DNA of 64,000 nucleotides from Natrinema sp. DC36. GTDB lineage: Archaea; Halobacteriota; Halobacteria; Halobacteriales; Natrialbaceae. Positions 17,484-25,974 of the stretch are shown one piece after another. The notes under the pieces were generated by a model. That model was not told where the DNA came from, did not search any database, and was given only the letters and a program-made list of their open reading frames with translations. Made by a program: the position numbers and the translations under genes. How positions within the stretch are numbered: position 1 is the first letter of the stretch; each line of letters begins with the position of its first letter. The stretch covers positions 2,666,001-2,730,000 of the forward strand of contig NZ_CP084472.1 in assembly GCF_020405225.1 (NCBI RefSeq), read 5' to 3'.

Positions 17484-18263
17484 ATGAGCCAGACAACGTC
17501 CCCGACCGGCGTCGAGCAACTCGCCGACCGGATCACGGCGGGAACCGAGCGATTGCTCCGGGAAACCGCAACCGACGGTTCGGACGACGCGCTGGCGGCG
17601 ACGGCGGCCGAACTCTGGGACGTCGTCGCGGAAGTCGACGACCTCCTCGAGACGATCGATTTCGAGAATTTGCCGGACACCGTCGACATGTCGGCGCTGC
17701 CGGATCTCGTCGAGCCGGATCAGCTCCCGAACGCAATCCGCGAGACGGATCTGGACCAGATACTGGATCTCAGCTCGATTCGGGACGCCATCGAACTGCG
17801 CGAACTCTGGAATACCGTCGATCTCGTTGATTTCCGGACGGAGCTGCAACAATTGCGGAGCGAACTCGAGGACGTGGTCGGCTCCGACGCGTTCGAGTCC
17901 TCGGGCGACTCCGAGGCGGCGGCCAAAGTCAGAGAGTTCGTCGACGACGTGAAACCCGACGCGACGAACGCGGCCCTGCAGCAAGAAGCGAAAAAGGCCG
18001 CGAAGGCGGCTCGCAACGGCGTCATCGACGGCCATTCGAAATTCGAGAAACTATACGAGTCGACGCAGCGCGGTCCCGGCTACGCCGGCCGGAAACCGAT
18101 CTCGAACAACCCGACTGCGGTCTCGTCGGTGCCGTACGGCCCGCTCCCGGCGAGCGTTTCCACGAGAGTCTCGACCGTGCCGACGAACGTCCGACAGGCA
18201 CCCGTCGATGCCTTGCCCCGTATCTACGGTCGCCGCTGGAAGACGGCCGCTCGCCCGAGGTGA
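17484..18263 (+). CDS. Helical protein of unknown function with LP-rich repeats
   Basis: The 259-residue acidic protein is not recognised. Residues 50-115 contain a run of short amphipathic units, each with a Leu-Pro or Ile-Asp start (FENLPDTVD, SALPDLVE, DQLPNAIRE, DQILDLSS), so a solenoid-like helical stack is plausible. Residues 145-185 are a Lys/Ala-rich helix (EAKKAAKAARNGVIDG), and the last 70 residues are basic and Pro/Ser-rich, probably disordered. There is no signal peptide or membrane segment. It has its own TATA box and is convergent with the small membrane protein at 18272, only 8 bases away. Confidence 0.55.
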   Translation: MSQTTSPTGVEQLADRITAGTERLLRETATDGSDDALAATAAELWDVVAEVDDLLETIDFENLPDTVDMSALPDLVEPDQLPNAIRETDLDQILDLSSIRDAIELRELWNTVDLVDFRTELQQLRSELEDVVGSDAFESSGDSEAAAKVREFVDDVKPDATNAALQQEAKKAAKAARNGVIDGHSKFEKLYESTQRGPGYAGRKPISNNPTAVSSVPYGPLPASVSTRVSTVPTNVRQAPVDALPRIYGRRWKTAARPR

Positions 18264-18271
18264 GGCCACCG

Positions 18272-18634
18272 TCACGAGTCCGACCCCCACCACGTCTCCA
18301 ACGGCGGGAGAACCCCCATCCAGAGGAGCGCGAGAAAGACGAGATAGGTCACCGTCGCGCCACAGCACAGCGACAGCGCTATTTCCGGTGCGATTCGGGC
18401 ACCGATGGCGGCCCCGCCGATCGCCACCGCGAGCGACGCGAACTGGACGGGGCGGCGTTCCCAGTAGTCGCGGACGGGCGCGGGGTCCCGAGCGGCGAGC
18501 AGTTCGAAACAAATCGTCGCGGTACCGCCGACGAGCAGGAAGCCTATTGAGAGCGATGCGTCGACGAGGACGACGAGGCCCGCGAACGCGGCGAGTGCGA
18601 CCAGCGCGAGCGCGCCGTCGGTTCTCGTCCCCAT
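18272..18634 (-). CDS. Small four-helix membrane protein, unknown
   Basis: The 120-residue protein has four hydrophobic stretches (about 8-27, 30-47, 65-82 and 88-110) and a short acidic end. A polar loop carries the DPAPVRDYWERRP segment between helices two and three. No family is recognised. It starts seven bases after the stop of the homoserine kinase gene on the same strand and is probably co-transcribed with it, although a functional link is not evident. Confidence 0.6.
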   Translation of the reverse strand: MGTRTDGALALVALAAFAGLVVLVDASLSIGFLLVGGTATICFELLAARDPAPVRDYWERRPVQFASLAVAIGGAAIGARIAPEIALSLCCGATVTYLVFLALLWMGVLPPLETWWGSDS

Positions 18635-18640
18635 CCGTGA

Positions 18641-19528
18641 CTACGAGTCGTCCCGGTACAGCGTCGCCCCCTCGCTGATCGCGGTCTGATAGGCCCGACT
18701 CTCGACGCCGGCCGCGTCGAAGGCGTCGACCATGGCCGACGCGATCGCGCGTCGATCCCCGCGGTGACAGACCGCCAGAATCCCGGGGCCGGCACCGCTG
18801 ACCGTCACGCCGGTCGCGCCCGCCTCGAGGGCGGCCTCGCGAACGTCCTCGTAGCCCGTGATGAGCTTGGTCCGTTCGGGCGTAACGATATCGTCGTTCA
18901 TCCCTCGGCCGACGAGCTCGGGGTCGTCTCGAGTCATGCCGACGGTCAGCGTCGCCGCGTTGCCGACCGTGGTGACGACCTCGTCCATGGTAGCCGACTC
19001 GGGGACGACGCCGCGTGCGTCTCGCGTCGAGACGGATATCTCGGGGAGACAGGCGACGACCGGGACGGACGCGTCGACCTGCGTGACGCCGTCGTCGGTG
19101 ACGACGGTGAAGCCGCCGAGCAGGGAGGGAGCGACGTTGTCCGCGTGGGCCTCGCCGGAGACGACCTCCTCGCCCTTGGCGGCGACGCTGACGAGGTCCT
19201 CGCGGGTGCGGCCGCGGTCGTAGAGGGCGTTGAGCGCGACGGCGGCGGCGGCCGCGCTCGCGGCCGACGAGCCCAACCCCGAGGAGGGGCGGACGCCCTT
19301 GTCGATTCGAATGCGGGCCGGAGCGTTCAGGGCCTCGGCGACCGCACCGACGGTGTTCTTGGCCGGGTCTTCGGGGATGTACTCGCTACCGGCTCCGGTA
19401 ACCGTAATCGTCGTCTCCGGGGCGCGCTCGACCCGAACGATGTCGGCGGGCGTTCCGAGAGCGAGGCCGAAGACGTCGAAGCCACTCCCGAGGTTCGCAC
19501 TCGTCGCCGGTGCCCGCACGGTGAGCAT
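18641..19528 (-). CDS. thrB: Homoserine kinase (GHMP family)
   Basis: The 295-residue GHMP kinase phosphorylates homoserine on the way to threonine. The N-terminus VRAPATSANLGSGFDVFGLAL is the homoserine-kinase signature, and the ATP-binding loop RPSSGLGSSAASAAAAAVAL lies near residues 79-98. The C-terminal GHMP motif is VTVSGAGPGILAV, near 252-264. The start at 19528 is supported by a CTTTTTGAC element about 27 bases upstream; a longer reading to 19555 would place the promoter inside the gene. The threonine synthase gene is not adjacent. Confidence 0.9.
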   Translation of the reverse strand: MLTVRAPATSANLGSGFDVFGLALGTPADIVRVERAPETTITVTGAGSEYIPEDPAKNTVGAVAEALNAPARIRIDKGVRPSSGLGSSAASAAAAAVALNALYDRGRTREDLVSVAAKGEEVVSGEAHADNVAPSLLGGFTVVTDDGVTQVDASVPVVACLPEISVSTRDARGVVPESATMDEVVTTVGNAATLTVGMTRDDPELVGRGMNDDIVTPERTKLITGYEDVREAALEAGATGVTVSGAGPGILAVCHRGDRRAIASAMVDAFDAAGVESRAYQTAISEGATLYRDDS

Positions 19529-19582
19529 GCCGATTCCTTCCGAGACGGCAGTCAAAAAGGTAGCGAACGAGACCGACGCCGA

Positions 19583-22500
19583 TTACTCGTCGTCTTCGTC
19601 ACTCGCCGTGCCGAACGTGAACACGTCGTCGCTTTCGGTCGGCTCGTCATCGTCATCCGCGCTCTCGGCCGCGTCGTCGTCGGCCGGCGATCCGTCGGCG
19701 GTCGTCGATTCGTCTGGTTCGGTGTCACCGTCGTCTCCGGCAGTCGATCCCTGCTCGAGGTCGGGAGCCGAGTCGCCCGCCGGTTCGAATCCGGCGCTCG
19801 TGTCGACATCGTCATCTCCGGACGCTGCCGTCGTGTCGCGCTCGTCCTCGAGCGGCGCACTCGCGTCACTATCGTCCGCAAGTGGCTCTGCGGCCTCCGT
19901 CTCCTCCGCGAGCGGATCGGCCGTTTCCGTGGCATCTGCAAGTGGATCCATCGTCTCCTCCGCGAGCGGATCGGTCGAGCCGGGCGATCCATCGGTCGTG
20001 TCCGACGCGCCGATGTCAGTCGCACCGTCGTCACGCTCTTCGATCCCGAGGATCTCTTCCGCGCCGATCTCGCCGGCACCGCCGTCGCGTTGCCCGTCCG
20101 CGGCTGACTCGTCGGCGGCCGCCTGCTCAGGCTCGTTACCCGCTGGCTCGACGGGCTCGTCGCCCGGATCGCTCTCGAGTACATCCGCGGCCAACTGGTC
20201 ACCATCGGTTGTCTCGGCGGCCGAATCGGTCGGCTCGGCCTCGAGCGTGTCATCCGCTCCGTCGTCGAACGTGAGGAGGTCGTCCGAGTCGGGGCCGGGG
20301 TCGCTCGGATCGTCGGCCGTATCGAACGTGATCCCTCGATTCTCGTCGTCCGGTTCGTCGGTCGCCTCTGTGTCGACCTCGAACGTCGACTCGGCCGCCG
20401 CCGGCTCCGCGTCGGTGTCGATCATCGACTCGAGTTCCACGTCGTCGCGGTCGACCTCGGTATCGAACCGGTCGAGCGCTTCGGAGAGCTGTGCGGCCTG
20501 CTGGGAGAGGTTCGAGGCGGACTGCGTGACCTCGGTCAGTGCCGTGGTCTGCTCTTCGGCTGCGGCGGCGACGTTTTCGGCTTCGGAGGTGGTCTCCTCC
20601 GAGATCGTCGCGGCGTCGTCGACCATCGCGACGACCTCCTGGGTCGAGGCGGCCTGCTCTTCGGTCGCCGCGGAGATTTCCTGGACCCCCACGTTGGTCT
20701 GCTGGGCGAGGTCGGCGATCTGCTCGAGTGCGTGAACGGCCTCCTCGACCTGCTCACTGGCGTCCTCGATGTCGTCGCTCGTGCCCTCGACCTCGACGGC
20801 GGACTGCTCGGTGCGTTCTCGAATCGCCTCGAGCCGGTCTTCTGCCTCGTCGGCCGCCTCGGCGACGTCCTCGGAGAGCGCCTTGACCTCCTTCGCGACG
20901 ACGGAGAACCCTTCGTCGTCGCTGCCGCCCGCGGATCGGGAGGCCTCGATGTTGGCGTTCAGCGCCAGCATGTTGGTCTGGCGGGCGATCTCCGAAATCG
21001 TATTGATGAGTTCGTCGATCTGCTGGACTTCCTCCTCGAGTCGGCGGATCTCGCTGACGGCGCTGCCGGCTTCGCCCTCGATCTCGTCCATCGCGGTGAT
21101 CGCCGCCTGCGCGGCTTCCTGTCCGTCTCGCCCGGTGTCAACGGTCCGTTCGGCGATATCGGCCACTTCGTTCGAGGAGGCGGCGATCTCCTCGGTCGTC
21201 GTCGAGAGCCCGCTCATCTCCTGATTGACCGACTGGAGCGACTCGTTCTGACGGTCCGCGCCGTCCGAAATCTCCTGAATCGACCCGGTAACCTGCTGGG
21301 ACGCGGAGCGAACTTCCTCGCTCGAGGCGGTCACCTGCTCGGAGGCGGTCGCGACGTCGGTCGCGAACCGATTGAGTTCGGCGACCGTTCGCTCGATCTC
21401 CTCGAGCATCTCGTTGAAGTCCGCGGCGATCTCGGCCATCGCCTCGTTCTCGCCGTCGGCTTCCATCCGCGCGGTCAGGTCGCCGTCTGCGGCCGCTTCC
21501 ATCACGTCGCTGTATTCGGCGGCCTTCTCCTCGAGGTGGCCGTTGATCTCTTGGACGCGCTCGCGTTCGCGTTCGGCCTCCTCCCGGGCGGCTTCGGCTT
21601 CCTCGATCTGCTCGCGCAAGGCGACGCGCATCGAGTCGAAGCCGTCGTAGAGCCGGCCGATGTTGTCGATCCGCTTGGTCTCGAGGTCGACGTCGAGATT
21701 GCCCTCCTCCATCTGACCGGCCTTGTCGGTGAGCCGGTCGATCGAGACGGCGGTGTTCCGACCGAGGACGGCACCGACCATGCCGATCATGAGGACGCCG
21801 AGGATCGTCGCGTAGACACCGTACTGGTTAATCGAGGTGACGTACCCGAGCGCCTGACTGGCCGGTTCATGGGTCACGACGACCCAGTCCGTCCCGAACA
21901 CGCGCGCTGAACTGGTGACGTACTTGCTCTCGTCGAAGTCGTAGGCGGTAGTCTCGAGCGAGCCGAAGTCGAAGTCGGCGCCCGAAACCTGTCGCGTGGA
22001 CGCGCCTTCGGTTCGCGCGTCGCTCAGAACGGCGCTGTCGCCGCCGTACGCGAGCCCGAACGTTTCGTGGTTCTCGCCGTACCCCTGATTGTCGAGCATG
22101 ACCTCGTCGTCACCGTCGACGACCATCGTCGTGACGCCCTCGTCCTGTTGCAACTGGTTCGCGTACGCCTCGATGTTGGCCGTGTAGACGACCGCGCGAT
22201 TCTCGCTTTCGGCGGAGAGCTGGACGTAGGTGATGACGGTGGTGTTCTGTCCGAACTCGCCCTGCGCGGTGTAAGCGTCGGAGACCCAGGGGACATTCGT
22301 CGTCGCCTCCGAGTAGGCCTCGCTCGGGACGTTGTTCAGTTCGCTGGTGGGTACACCACGGTAGGCTCCGTTGGTGCTTGCCGTCACCGTCTCGTTGGTG
22401 AGGTCGACATAGGAGATATCGAACGTGTCGGTATCGAGGTGCTCCTGCCAGTCGAGGAATCGCTGTTGGATCGCCTGCGGATCGTCACTGGCGACGACGT

Positions 22501-22747
22501 CCGATCTGACGATCGTCCCGACCGTATGTTCGTTCTGCTCGTTCCACATCTGCAGACTCTGTGCTTCCTGACTGGCCGAAGACGCGTGATCGGTCTGTAC
22601 GCGATCCTCGACTTGGTTAGTGATCCCTGCAGTTGCCCCGTATCCGATCAGGCCGACCGACAGCCCGAGAATAAGCAGCGCGATCCCGAACTTGACCGCG
22701 TACCTGCGTCGGATAGCTGTCGGTACCAATCGTCTAACGATATCCAT
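19583..22747 (-). CDS. Methyl-accepting chemotaxis transducer with extracellular sensor and long acidic tail
   Basis: The 1054-residue haloarchaeal transducer has a first membrane helix near 18-40, an extracellular sensor of about 260 residues (dCache-like strands such as FDISYVDLTNETV and TTMVVDGDDEVMLDNQG) and a second helix near 308-328. A HAMP domain follows (about 328-382), then a second HAMP-like unit around 405-450, and the coiled-coil signalling domain with the conserved tip EIARQTNMLALNANIEASR near 585-603. After about residue 762 a 290-residue Asp/Glu-rich disordered tail follows, longer than usual. It presumably controls CheA. It is divergent from two binding lipoproteins, an arrangement like BasT/BasB of Halobacterium. 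A TATA-like ATTTATGTA lies about 30 bases upstream of the start. Confidence 0.85.
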   Translation of the reverse strand: MDIVRRLVPTAIRRRYAVKFGIALLILGLSVGLIGYGATAGITNQVEDRVQTDHASSASQEAQSLQMWNEQNEHTVGTIVRSDVVASDDPQAIQQRFLDWQEHLDTDTFDISYVDLTNETVTASTNGAYRGVPTSELNNVPSEAYSEATTNVPWVSDAYTAQGEFGQNTTVITYVQLSAESENRAVVYTANIEAYANQLQQDEGVTTMVVDGDDEVMLDNQGYGENHETFGLAYGGDSAVLSDARTEGASTRQVSGADFDFGSLETTAYDFDESKYVTSSARVFGTDWVVVTHEPASQALGYVTSINQYGVYATILGVLMIGMVGAVLGRNTAVSIDRLTDKAGQMEEGNLDVDLETKRIDNIGRLYDGFDSMRVALREQIEEAEAAREEAERERERVQEINGHLEEKAAEYSDVMEAAADGDLTARMEADGENEAMAEIAADFNEMLEEIERTVAELNRFATDVATASEQVTASSEEVRSASQQVTGSIQEISDGADRQNESLQSVNQEMSGLSTTTEEIAASSNEVADIAERTVDTGRDGQEAAQAAITAMDEIEGEAGSAVSEIRRLEEEVQQIDELINTISEIARQTNMLALNANIEASRSAGGSDDEGFSVVAKEVKALSEDVAEAADEAEDRLEAIRERTEQSAVEVEGTSDDIEDASEQVEEAVHALEQIADLAQQTNVGVQEISAATEEQAASTQEVVAMVDDAATISEETTSEAENVAAAAEEQTTALTEVTQSASNLSQQAAQLSEALDRFDTEVDRDDVELESMIDTDAEPAAAESTFEVDTEATDEPDDENRGITFDTADDPSDPGPDSDDLLTFDDGADDTLEAEPTDSAAETTDGDQLAADVLESDPGDEPVEPAGNEPEQAAADESAADGQRDGGAGEIGAEEILGIEERDDGATDIGASDTTDGSPGSTDPLAEETMDPLADATETADPLAEETEAAEPLADDSDASAPLEDERDTTAASGDDDVDTSAGFEPAGDSAPDLEQGSTAGDDGDTEPDESTTADGSPADDDAAESADDDDEPTESDDVFTFGTASDEDDE

Positions 22748-23022
22748 CGATAGAACACGCGTGATGTTGTCACTACATAAATGATGTTCCGAAGTTATCG
22801 GTGCTGATAATCGGGAGAGGAGAGTTCGTAGTGTCTAAACGACCACTCTATTCCGCCACCCACCCACGTTACGAGGGTAATATACATAATTTAACGCTGG
22901 AATGGATCTCTCCCGCTAAAAGATGAAAAATCAGCTACTGATGGTACTTCACACACATTCGTAACTCTCCGATGATATTCTTCGCAAACGTTAAGAAAGA
23001 TAGGTCGAAACGACTGGCCAAT
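22748..23022. promoter_or_regulatory. AT-rich divergent control region between transducer and binding protein
   Basis: This is 275 bases of noticeably AT-rich DNA between divergent genes. On the minus side ATTTATGTA (22774-22782) serves the transducer. On the plus side CGTTAAGAAAG (22989-22999) lies about 30 bases before the lipoprotein ATG at 23023. The 38 bases from 22989 match 27 of 38 bases of 24551-24588, before the second lipoprotein, with the ATG in register. Confidence 0.5.
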
Positions 23023-24357
23023 ATGACCGACTCTCACGCCCATCGTGAGGCCGCAGACAACACCGTCGGCTCGAGCCGACGGCGCGGCTTCGATCGCCGG
23101 CACGTCCTCAAAACGACCGCGGGTAGCGCTGCCGGACTCTCCCTTGCAGGGTGTCTCGAGACCGCCGGATCGATCCTCGGGAGCGACGACGTTGAACCGG
23201 TGACGATCGGGGTTCTCGCACCGAATCCGGACAGCGACTCCACCGGGCGCTCGATCGTTCAGGGCGCACGGACCGCCGTCGACGAACTGAAGAAAGCCGG
23301 CGGGATCAACGGCCGCGACGTGGAGATGGCCGTCGGCGACACGAACTCGAGCCCGCAGGAGGCTCGTCGTCAGTACCAGCGGCTCGTCCTCGAGGAGGGT
23401 GCCGACGTCACGGTTGGCATCTCCACGAGCGAGGCGCTCGTCCCGCTGATGGACGACATCGCCGAGCAGGAGACGCTCCACCTCACGGCCGGTTCGGCGA
23501 CGACAACGGCCAGCCAGAAGGTCAACGAGGAGTACGAGAAGTACAAGCACCACTTTCGCGTCGGCCCGGTCAACGGTTCGAACCTCGCGCAGGCCCAGAT
23601 CGAGTTTCTGACCGAGAAGGGGGGCGATATCGGCTGGAACTCCATCGCCGTGCTCGCCGAAGACTACGACTGGACCGAGGGGCTGTGGTCGTTCTATCAG
23701 AGCCGCTTCAGTGATCTCGACATCGATGTGACGATGTGGAACCGGTATCCGCCGGCAACCGACGATTTCTCGTCGATTTACGACGATGTCGAGGCGTCGG
23801 ATGCTGATGCGGCGTTCATCTCGACGGCTCACACCGGTACCAAGGCCATACGCGACTGGGGACCGGCGCAGCGGGAGTTCGCCTTCGGCGGCATTCACGT
23901 TCCGATGCAGCTCCCGTCGTACTACCGGCTGACCGACGGCGCGTGCCGGTTTGCCGTGGGCTACGCCAGCGCCACGGCGACGAGCGAACTCACCGACAAG
24001 ACGCAGCCGTTCGTCAAGATGTACCAGAACAGGTACGGTGGGCAGAGTCCCGTCTATACGGGCTTCATCTCCTACGACGCGGTCAAGCTATTCGCGGACG
24101 CCGCCGGACGGGCCGGGACGGTCGACTCCGAGACGCTGGTCGGCACGCTCGAGGATACCAGCTTCACCGGGACGACCGGCACGCTCGAGTTCCACGGGCC
24201 GGACCACCAGTTCGCCCACGACGTTATCTACGGGGAGGAGAACGTCCAACCCATCTACTTCCAGTGGCAGGAAACCGACGACGGTGAGGGCGTCCAGGAA
24301 GTCATCTGGCCCGATGAGCATGCGTCCGCCGAGTACGTCGATCCGACCTGGTTCTAG
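23023..24357 (+). CDS. Twin-arginine lipoprotein binding protein, Leu/Ile/Val-urea type (copy 1)
   Basis: The 444-residue receptor has a Tat signal RRHVLKTTAGSAAGLSLAGC; the Cys at the lipobox (near residue 43) should carry the lipid anchor. The mature part is a type I periplasmic-binding fold (Peripla_BP_6): VTIGVLAPNPDSD, DTNSSPQEARRQYQRLVLEEGADVTVG, YDWTEGLWSFYQ and PVYTGFISYDAVKLFADAAGRAG. Such proteins bind branched-chain amino acids, amides or urea outside the cell. No ABC permease or ATPase is adjacent; the nearest partner is the divergent transducer, so a chemotactic rather than transport role is likely. It is a tandem paralogue of exactly equal length to the gene at 24585. Confidence 0.85.
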   Translation: MTDSHAHREAADNTVGSSRRRGFDRRHVLKTTAGSAAGLSLAGCLETAGSILGSDDVEPVTIGVLAPNPDSDSTGRSIVQGARTAVDELKKAGGINGRDVEMAVGDTNSSPQEARRQYQRLVLEEGADVTVGISTSEALVPLMDDIAEQETLHLTAGSATTTASQKVNEEYEKYKHHFRVGPVNGSNLAQAQIEFLTEKGGDIGWNSIAVLAEDYDWTEGLWSFYQSRFSDLDIDVTMWNRYPPATDDFSSIYDDVEASDADAAFISTAHTGTKAIRDWGPAQREFAFGGIHVPMQLPSYYRLTDGACRFAVGYASATATSELTDKTQPFVKMYQNRYGGQSPVYTGFISYDAVKLFADAAGRAGTVDSETLVGTLEDTSFTGTTGTLEFHGPDHQFAHDVIYGEENVQPIYFQWQETDDGEGVQEVIWPDEHASAEYVDPTWF

Positions 24358-24584
24358 GGGAATCGGCGTCCCCGGAGCACTCGTGGGGACCGTCGGTTCC
24401 GCGATGGCTCTCGCCGAGAACTGCGTTGACTTTCGTTACGCACGGTCGCTTGAGCGGCGGCGTCACCGTTTCCGATCGGTTTCCAACTGGTGGGCAGGTA
24501 TCTCTGGTGTGCCGATTGCTACCACCCACTCTTTGATAAGTTGCCACAATTGTTAAGAGACTGAGGTCAAAATGACTGGTCGAG

Positions 24585-25919
24585 ATGCATGAATGTGGTG
24601 GGGCTGATAACGAACCAAGCCTCGCGACCGATCAACGTACTCGACGAAGCGGTCTCCAGCGGCGACACGTCCTCGCGACGGCCGGCAGTGCGGTCAGCCT
24701 TTCGACCGCTGGGTGTGTAGGGACGCTCGGGTCGATCACCGGGGGATCCGGAAGCGAGGACCCGATCACGATCGGTGTTCTCGCACCGAATCCGGACAGC
24801 GACTTCATCGGCCGATCGATAGTGCGCGGTGCACAGGTTGCCGTCAACGAACTGCAGGAGGCGGACGGAATCGGTGGTCGAGACGTCGAGATGGTCGTCG
24901 GCGACACGAACTCGAGCCCGCTCGAGGCGCGTCGCCAGTATCAGCGGCTCATCCTCGAAGAAGATGCGGACGTTACGGTCGGCGTCTTCGCCAGTGAATC
25001 GCTGATGGCTCTCATGGACGACATCGCGGAGCAGCAGACGATTCATCTCACGTCCGGCGCGGCGACGGCGGAGGCGAGTCGGCTGGTCAGCGAGCAGTAC
25101 GACAAGTACAAGTATCACTTCCGCGCGGGGCCGACGAACAACTACGACCTCGGCAGGACGCAGGTCGACTTTATCGACGCGATGGGATCCGACATCGGCT
25201 GGAACTCCCTCGCCGTGCTCGTCGAGGACTACCAGTGGACCTCCGAGCCGTGGACGGTCTACCAGAACCAACTCGCGGACACGGGCGCCGATGTCGTGAT
25301 GCAAGAGCGGTATCCGCCGGCGACCGACGACTTCTCGGGAATTTACGACGAGGTCCAGGCGGCAGGGGCGGACGTGGCTTTTATTACGACGGCCCACACC
25401 GGGACTGCCGCGCTGCTCGACTGGGTGACGCCCCAACCACGTCCGTTCGCGTTCGGCGGGATCCACGTCCCGATGCAGTTGCCGGGCTACTACGACATGG
25501 TCGGCGGTGCCTGCCGCTTCGGCGTGGGGCAGTCCAGCGCGACGGCAACCAGCACGCTCACCGACAAGACGCAGCCGTTCGTGCAAGCGTATCAGAACCA
25601 GTTCAACGGGAACAAACCCGTCTACACGGGCTACCACACGCACGACGCGATCGCTCTGTTCGCCAACGCCGTCGAGAACACCGGCTCGCTCGATTCGGAC
25701 ACGCTGATCCCGGAGCTGGAGGCCGCGTCGTTTACCGGAACCACTGGCACGGTCGAGTTCTACGACAAGGATCACGAGTTCGCTCACGACCTCAAGTACA
25801 TGCGAGACGAGACCGTCTACTTCCAGTGGCAGGAAAACGACGAGGGCGAGGGTGTACAGGAGATCATCTACCCGGAGAAGCACGCGACCTCGGAGTACAT
25901 CACGCCGCCCTGGCTCTGA
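24585..25919 (+). CDS. Twin-arginine lipoprotein binding protein, Leu/Ile/Val-urea type (copy 2)
   Basis: This 444-residue paralogue of the preceding gene has the same domain order. The Tat signal is RRHVLATAGSAVSLSTAGC; the mature part keeps TIGVLAPNPDSDF, DTNSSPLEARRQYQRLILEED, FGGIHVPMQLPGYY and TDKTQPFVQAYQNQF. Differences cluster in surface and pocket-side segments (for example MQERYPPATDDF against MWNRYPPATDDF), so the two may bind different ligands. The ATG at 24585 is set by alignment of the upstream region with that of copy 1. The 227-base gap between the copies contains no gene. It is convergent with the MFS transporter. Confidence 0.85.
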   Translation: MHECGGADNEPSLATDQRTRRSGLQRRHVLATAGSAVSLSTAGCVGTLGSITGGSGSEDPITIGVLAPNPDSDFIGRSIVRGAQVAVNELQEADGIGGRDVEMVVGDTNSSPLEARRQYQRLILEEDADVTVGVFASESLMALMDDIAEQQTIHLTSGAATAEASRLVSEQYDKYKYHFRAGPTNNYDLGRTQVDFIDAMGSDIGWNSLAVLVEDYQWTSEPWTVYQNQLADTGADVVMQERYPPATDDFSGIYDEVQAAGADVAFITTAHTGTAALLDWVTPQPRPFAFGGIHVPMQLPGYYDMVGGACRFGVGQSSATATSTLTDKTQPFVQAYQNQFNGNKPVYTGYHTHDAIALFANAVENTGSLDSDTLIPELEAASFTGTTGTVEFYDKDHEFAHDLKYMRDETVYFQWQENDEGEGVQEIIYPEKHATSEYITPPWL

Positions 25920-25974
25920 CTCCCGCAGCGGGGCACCTTTTCTCCAGTCGTACTCCGTCCGTCCTCCGACGCCG

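Noticed and set aside
22972-23022. Longer start for the first binding lipoprotein
   Set aside because: It would put the TATA-like element inside the coding region, and the second copy aligns with the start at 23023.
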